DNA of 64,000 bases from Hymenobacter negativus. Its GTDB lineage: Bacteria; Bacteroidota; Bacteroidia; Cytophagales; Hymenobacteraceae. Positions 59,767-64,000 of the stretch are shown here, in pieces (positions within the stretch are counted from its first letter, which is position 1; every line of letters begins with the position of its first letter). The DNA is taken from contig NZ_JAEDAE010000012.1 of NCBI RefSeq assembly GCF_016056375.1, forward strand, positions 1-64,000, written 5' to 3'. Both the position numbers and the translations under genes were made by a program. The notes beneath the pieces were generated by a model, which was given only the letters and a program-made list of their open reading frames with translations, had not been told where the DNA came from and did not search any database.

Positions 59767-60743
59767 TGTCCGGCACTGCCTAAAACCTGGCCGGCCAGGT
59801 ATGCCGCGATAAGCTGGGCGTGGTGCCGACCGTTTTCGATGAACCAACGGCTGGTGGCGCGCCCGCCGCACACGGTGCCGGCCACGAACACACCGCGGCG
59901 ACTGGTTTCGTGGGTTTGAGGATTGAAGAGCGGGGCGCAGGCTTCATCGGTCGGGTCGGGCTCCACCCGGAAGCGGCCGAGCAGGGCTTCGTCGGGGTGG
60001 TAGCCGGTGAGGGCGTACACGAAATCGGTGGGAATCGTTAGGGGGCCGTCGGGGGTGAGAATTTCTATTGCCTCGGGGTGAATGGCGGTGACGGTGGAGT
60101 TGAAGTGCGCCGTGATGCGGCCTTCGGCAATGCGGTTGATGAGGTCGGGCCGAATCCAGTACTTGACGGAATTGCTAACTTCCGGGCCGCGCACGATGAG
60201 CGTGACTTTGGCCCCGGCGCGGGTTAGTTGCAGGGCGGCTTTGGCCGAGGAGTTTTTGGCCCCAATGACGACCACGTGCTGCAAAACGTGCTGGTACGGC
60301 TCTTTGTAGTAGTGGCTGACGTGCGACAGGTCTTCACCGGGCACCCCCAGCAGGTTGGGCAAATCGTAGAAGCCAGTGGCCAAGATGACGTTGCGGGTCG
60401 GGATTTCGCCTTTGCTGGTGCTGACGGTGAAGTTGCCCTGCTCGCCGTCGAGCTTCAGCACCTTTTCGTGCAGGCGAATGTCGAGCTTTTCGTCGCGCGC
60501 CACGCGCTGATAGTAGTCGAGGGCGTCTTCGCGCAGGGGCTTGTAGTGCGCCGTGGGGAAAGGGTAGCCACCGATTTCGAGCAGTTCGGGGGTGGAGAAA
60601 AATTCCATGTTGGTGGGGTAGCCCACCAGGGAATTAACCAATGCGCCCTTTTCCGCGATGGCAACTTTGAGGCCTTTGCGCTGGGTTTCGAGGGCGCAGG
60701 CGAGGCCCACGGGGCCGGCTCCGATAATGAGAACGTCGAGCAT
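59763..60743 (-). CDS. ypdA: YpdA-like bacillithiol-disulfide reductase family flavoprotein
   Basis: 326 residues from the ATG at 60743, the length of YpdA. FAD motif IIGAGPVGLACALE, second nucleotide motif VVIGAKNSSAKAALQLTRAGAK, and the C-terminal CGGRATSRWFIENGRHHA. There is no CxxC redox pair as in thioredoxin reductase, which fits YpdA. In Firmicutes YpdA reduces bacillithiol disulfide; many Bacteroidota also make bacillithiol. No bsh genes are in the window. Confidence 0.88.
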   Translation of the reverse strand: MLDVLIIGAGPVGLACALETQRKGLKVAIAEKGALVNSLVGYPTNMEFFSTPELLEIGGYPFPTAHYKPLREDALDYYQRVARDEKLDIRLHEKVLKLDGEQGNFTVSTSKGEIPTRNVILATGFYDLPNLLGVPGEDLSHVSHYYKEPYQHVLQHVVVIGAKNSSAKAALQLTRAGAKVTLIVRGPEVSNSVKYWIRPDLINRIAEGRITAHFNSTVTAIHPEAIEILTPDGPLTIPTDFVYALTGYHPDEALLGRFRVEPDPTDEACAPLFNPQTHETSRRGVFVAGTVCGGRATSRWFIENGRHHAQLIAAYLAGQVLGSAGQ

Positions 60744-60746
60744 ATG

Positions 60747-60846
60747 ATGTAGAGACGCGAATACGTGTCTGGTCGTTGAACGATAAACAGGTACGCTTCT
60801 CTTGAAACCAACCGGCCCGGACGCGGAGACGCAAATATGCGTCTCT
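60747..60846. repeat. Two GTAGAGACGC-type palindromes
   Basis: The first, near 60747-60769, has arms AGACGCG/CGTGTCT. The second, 60825-60846, has arms GGAGACGCA/TGCGTCTCT. The two copies are also reverse complements of each other at their outer ends. They occupy the divergent gap between ypdA and the methyltransferase gene, and the second abuts the promoter box. Confidence 0.7.
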
Positions 60847-60853
60847 ACCTTTG
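60846..60853 (+). promoter_or_regulatory. -7 box of the methyltransferase gene, leaderless arrangement
   Basis: TACCTTTG ends 4 bases before the ATG at 60858. Its first base overlaps the right arm of a palindrome. Confidence 0.6.
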
Positions 60854-60857
60854 TGCC

Positions 60858-61772
60858 ATGCGTACCTGCGACTTGTGCGGCAGCACCGATTTTAAGAAGC
60901 TGCCCTTTTATTACGAATTTGAAGGCCAGCGGCTGCAAGGCACCCAGTGCCGCAGCTGCGACTTAATGTTTCTGGACCCGCAGCCCACGCCGGCGCAATT
61001 GGAACGGCTCTACGGCAAAGACTACTTCACCGAGCGCCCCAACTACGACCGGACCCAGCAGGAGGTCGTGTTCATCGAAGAAGGCCAGAAGCAGGCTGCT
61101 TTAAACCAAGTTCGGCCCGACAAGTTCACGAACTACATTCTGAGCAAGTACCCCGGCCGCCGGTTCCGCTACCTCGACGTGGGCTGCGGCCCCGGCTACA
61201 CCCTCAAAAGCCTGGAGGCGCTGGGCTGGGAAGCCCATGGCCTGGAAATATCGGAGCACGCCGCTGACTTTGCCCGCCGCGAGCTACACCTGCCCGTGGT
61301 GACGGGCAACATCGAAACCACCGAGGACTTCCACGAAAACCAGTTCGACCTGGCTTACATGGGCGACGTGCTGGAGCACCTGCTCTCGCCCAGCGCCACG
61401 CTGGCCAAGTTCCACCACATTCTGGAGCCGGGCGGGCTGCTGGTGCTGGCCCTGCCGGCCACGCTCAACCTGCCCACCGTGCGGTTGGGTTTCGCGGCTT
61501 ATGCCGCGCTGGGCAAGGAGCGCAAGATGGACATTCCACCCTACCACCTGTTCGAATTCACCCCCACCACCATCACCAAAATGCTGAAGAAGCAGGGCTT
61601 TGAAGTAGTGGAACTGCTGAACCCGGTGAAGCCGCCGAAGAACATCCGCCTCGGCGGCAGCGTGGTGGAGAAGGTAAGCAAGCTGGCCGGGCAGTACCCC
61701 ACGTATTACCTGAACAAGCTAACCGGCCGGTTTGGCGACCGCATGTTTGTGGTGGCGCGGAACGTGAAGTAG
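60858..61772 (+). CDS. Class I SAM-dependent methyltransferase with N-terminal zinc ribbon
   Basis: 304 residues. Two CxxC pairs (CDLCG, CRSCD, about residues 4-40) form a probable zinc ribbon. The SAM-binding motif is RYLDVGCGPGYTLKSLEALG (about 110-130), with post-motif acidic residue in GLEIS and LAYMGDVLEHL further on. The zinc-ribbon plus methyltransferase layout is common in sugar C-methyltransferases and envelope or natural-product gene clusters. Substrate unknown. Start at 60858 follows from the promoter box. Confidence 0.88.
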   Translation: MRTCDLCGSTDFKKLPFYYEFEGQRLQGTQCRSCDLMFLDPQPTPAQLERLYGKDYFTERPNYDRTQQEVVFIEEGQKQAALNQVRPDKFTNYILSKYPGRRFRYLDVGCGPGYTLKSLEALGWEAHGLEISEHAADFARRELHLPVVTGNIETTEDFHENQFDLAYMGDVLEHLLSPSATLAKFHHILEPGGLLVLALPATLNLPTVRLGFAAYAALGKERKMDIPPYHLFEFTPTTITKMLKKQGFEVVELLNPVKPPKNIRLGGSVVEKVSKLAGQYPTYYLNKLTGRFGDRMFVVARNVK

Positions 61773-61861
61773 CGACGTAACCTCATCCCTGGCCCCGATT
61801 CGCTTGAAGCGCGAAGCCCGCAGAGAGGGGAGCCATGCGGCGCCAGAACTTCAGTAAAATA

Positions 61862-61898
61862 AAATTCCCGGCTCAAAAATGAGCCGGGAATTTTTATT
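61862..61898. terminator. Bidirectional terminator
   Basis: AAATTCCCGGCTC/GAGCCGGGAATTT 13-bp perfect stem with A/T-rich flanks between convergent genes. Confidence 0.9.
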
Positions 61899-61944
61899 AA
61901 AATCGTCAGGCTCCCCGCTCCGCGGAGAGGTGCCGGGGGTGAGA

Positions 61945-63765
61945 CTACCCCAGCAGCTCCGTGCTGCGCTTCACGAAGGCCGTCAGGGCCTCGCCTTTCA
62001 GCATACCCTGCGACAGCAGCGCCAAATCAAAGGCTTGCTTGGCGAGTGTGTCGCCGCCGTCGGCCAGCACTTTGCTCACCAACGGGTGGTTGGCGTTCAC
62101 GGTCACATCGTATGACTCCGGGAAGGCGCCGAACATCTGCATGCCGCCCCCGCCGCCAGTGCGCTGCATGTCCTTCATGCGGCGCATGAACTCGTTTTGT
62201 GTGATGACCACCGGGGCATCCTGCGGGCTTAGGGCGGCCACTTTCACGTGCATGGCCGGGTTGGCGATGGCCGTGGTGAAGGTTTCTTCCAGCTTCTTCT
62301 GGTCGTCCTCGCTCAGCACACTTTCGGTGGCGTCGTCCTTCTCGATGAGTTTGCTCAGTGTATCGGCGTCCACGCGCTTGAAGCTGGTTTTTTCCAGCTT
62401 CTGCTCCAGCTGGCCCACGAAGTGCGGGTCGAGCACCTGGTCGAAGTTCAGCACGTCGTAGCCGCGCTCCTGAGCAGCCGCCACGAAGCTGTGCTGGTGT
62501 TCGGCGTCGTTGGTGTAGAGCACCACGGTGTTGCCGTTTTTGTCCTGCTGGTTGGCCTGGATGTGCTCGGTGTACTCGTTGATAGTGAACAGCTTTCCAT
62601 CCACGTTTTTCAGCAGCACGAAGTCTTTGCCCTTGTCGTAGAACTTCTCGTCGCTCAGCATGCCGTACTTCACGAACAAGCCGATATCGCCCCACTTCTC
62701 CTCGTAGCCGGCGCGGTCCTGCTTGAACAGGCTGCTCAGCTTGTCGGCCACCTTTTTAGTGATGTAGGTGTTGATTTTGCGCACCGCCGCGTCGGCCTGC
62801 AGGAAGCTGCGGCTCACGTTCAGCGGGATATCGGGCGAGTCGATGACGCCGTGCAGCAGCATCAGGAACTCGGGCACCACGTCCTTCACCTCATCAGTGA
62901 TGAACACCTGGCGCGAGTAGAGCTGAATCTTGTTGCGCGAGAACTGCAGCTCGTCCTTCACCTTCGGGAAGTAGAGAATACCCGTGAGATTGAACGGGTA
63001 GTCCACATTCAGGTGAATCCAGAACAGGGGCTCATCCATGCTCATGGGATACAGCTCCTGGTAGAATTTCTTATAGTCCTCGTCGGTCAGCTCGCTCGGC
63101 TGCTTGGTCCAGATGGGGTTGGTATCGTTGATAACCTGGCCCTCGAATTCAATCGGAATGGGCAGGAACTTGCAATACTTGGTGAGAATGCCGCGCAACC
63201 GGGCTTCCTCCAGAAACTCGTCCGAATCATCGGCCACGTGCAGCACCACATCGGTGCCGCGCTCGGCTTTCTCAGTGGTTTCCAGGGTGAAGGAAGTGCT
63301 GCCGTCGCAGGTCCAGTGGGCGGCTTCGGTGCCTTCCTTGTAGCTCTGCGAGAAGATTTCAACCTCGCTGGCCACCATGAAAGCCGAGTAGAAACCCAGG
63401 CCGAACTGCCCGATAATCTGGTCTTTAGTAGCAGCGTCTTTCTCCTTGTACTGCTCCACAAACTCGGTGGCGCCGCTGAAGGCAATCTGGTTGATATACT
63501 TCTTGATTTCCTCGCCGGTCATGCCCAGGCCGTGGTCCGAAATCGTGATTTTACGGGCTTCCTTGTCCACGGTCACGCGCACTTTCAGCTCGCCCAGCTC
63601 GCCTTTGTACTCGCCCAGCTGGGCCAGGCTTTTCAGCTTTTGGGTGGCATCGACGGCATTGCTGACCAGTTCCCGCAGGAAAATCTCGTGGTCGGAATAC
63701 AAGAACTTCTTGATAATCGGGAAGATGTTCTCGGTGTGGATGGAGATGGAGCCGGTTTCTTGCAT
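61945..63765 (-). CDS. htpG: Molecular chaperone HtpG (Hsp90)
   Basis: 606 residues from the ATG at 63765 (MQETGSISIHTENIFP). N-terminal ATPase motifs: FLRELVSNAVDATQKLK, ITISDHGLGMT, IGQFGLGFYSAFMVASEV. Middle domain: YFPKVKDELQFSRNKIQLYSRQVFITD. The C-terminal dimerisation domain lacks an MEEVD tail, as expected in bacteria. ATP-dependent chaperone for stress-labile proteins. The frame is open further upstream but without family similarity. Confidence 0.96.
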   Translation of the reverse strand: MQETGSISIHTENIFPIIKKFLYSDHEIFLRELVSNAVDATQKLKSLAQLGEYKGELGELKVRVTVDKEARKITISDHGLGMTGEEIKKYINQIAFSGATEFVEQYKEKDAATKDQIIGQFGLGFYSAFMVASEVEIFSQSYKEGTEAAHWTCDGSTSFTLETTEKAERGTDVVLHVADDSDEFLEEARLRGILTKYCKFLPIPIEFEGQVINDTNPIWTKQPSELTDEDYKKFYQELYPMSMDEPLFWIHLNVDYPFNLTGILYFPKVKDELQFSRNKIQLYSRQVFITDEVKDVVPEFLMLLHGVIDSPDIPLNVSRSFLQADAAVRKINTYITKKVADKLSSLFKQDRAGYEEKWGDIGLFVKYGMLSDEKFYDKGKDFVLLKNVDGKLFTINEYTEHIQANQQDKNGNTVVLYTNDAEHQHSFVAAAQERGYDVLNFDQVLDPHFVGQLEQKLEKTSFKRVDADTLSKLIEKDDATESVLSEDDQKKLEETFTTAIANPAMHVKVAALSPQDAPVVITQNEFMRRMKDMQRTGGGGGMQMFGAFPESYDVTVNANHPLVSKVLADGGDTLAKQAFDLALLSQGMLKGEALTAFVKRSTELLG

Positions 63766-63891
63766 GATATAGGTTGGAAACGGTTGAAGACAGACGTAAT
63801 GGCCGAGCGCAGAAGCACCGGCCACGGTTGTCGTGGCTTTCAAAGGACGTTCCAAGGGGTAATCGGCTGTCAGATTGACAGCGGCGGCGGA

Positions 63892-64000
63892 TTACAGCCG
63901 TTCGGGCTGGTGCCGGGGCGGCACCCCGAGGCTGCTGGCGGCCACCGGGCCGGCACCGTACACAGCATCCCATTCGGCCTGTAGCTCGGGCAGGCGGGCC
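63892..64000 (-). CDS. C-terminal end of a gene leaving the window
   Basis: The last 35 residues of a minus-strand protein (ARLPELQAEWDAVYGAGPV...), ending in TAA at 63892-63894. The frame is open to the window edge and codon use fits the genome. Too short to identify. It lies upstream of htpG on the same strand. Confidence 0.55.
   Translation of the reverse strand, partial: ARLPELQAEWDAVYGAGPVAASSLGVPPRHQPERL

Noticed and set aside
62248..63984. 578-codon frame on the plus strand
   Set aside because: Antisense to htpG, whose motifs are intact; a GC-driven shadow.

Overview
The window looks like a chromosomal segment of a GC-rich Bacteroidota (Cytophagales), most probably Hymenobacter or a close relative. 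This is inference from gene content; no marker gene for naming is present. Pointers are: type IX secretion cargo (a 1479-residue protein with a gliding-type C-terminal domain and a 155-residue protein with a type A sorting tail), Bacteroidota-only families (DUF4270, DUF4293, DUF4476, DUF2795), a CrtY-type lycopene cyclase, lack of Shine-Dalgarno sequences, and promoters of the TTG-N19/21-TAnnTTTG type. It is mostly housekeeping DNA. I see no prophage, transposase, plasmid genes or CRISPR array.

Layout. 1-1000 is gene-poor and AT-rich, followed by tRNA-Phe. 1.2-9.4 kb: a split HdrD/GlcF-like iron-sulfur oxidoreductase, a conserved Bacteroidota protein, an OmpA-family lipoprotein, a DUF4476 protein, DUF4293 and a thiolase. 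9.6-24.8 kb: truA, the giant T9SS cargo protein, two ABC exporter half-transporters that look like the two halves of one heterodimer, two tRNA-Pro genes, a Leu/Phe/Val dehydrogenase and nusB. 24.9-33 kb: NAD-type isocitrate dehydrogenase, a DUF1573 lipoprotein, yajC-ybbR-coaE, a glutamate-type dehydrogenase, a LOG-family protein and lycopene cyclase. 33-41 kb: DUF2795, DUF349, ettA, a zinc metallopeptidase, rfaE2, a flippase-like membrane protein, panD and panC. 41-49 kb: a short starch-synthase-like protein, DUF4270, glmS, ridA, an erythromycin-esterase-family protein and gltX. 49-64 kb: a histidine kinase gene interrupted by a stop codon, a GH3 protein, lptB, a FadL porin with an SGNH hydrolase, a YpdA-like reductase, a methyltransferase, htpG, and the tail of a gene leaving the window.

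The most striking pattern is non-coding. More than a dozen short gaps, nearly all between genes reading in the same direction, are filled from stop codon to start codon by an inverted repeat. Arms range from 14 to 33 bp or more. Several unrelated sequence families share this layout (ATGAGTGA-type words, TTATGAG-type words, GGTATTCGG-type words, a GC-rich one, and a REP-like one). Convergent gene pairs instead carry ordinary GC hairpins with T-runs. A second theme is promoters whose TAnnTTTG box ends only 4-6 bases before the start codon, implying leaderless mRNAs.

Start codons were moved downstream of the longest open frame wherever a signal peptide, family N-terminus or promoter box required it. 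Family assignments come from motif recognition by eye; no database search was run.
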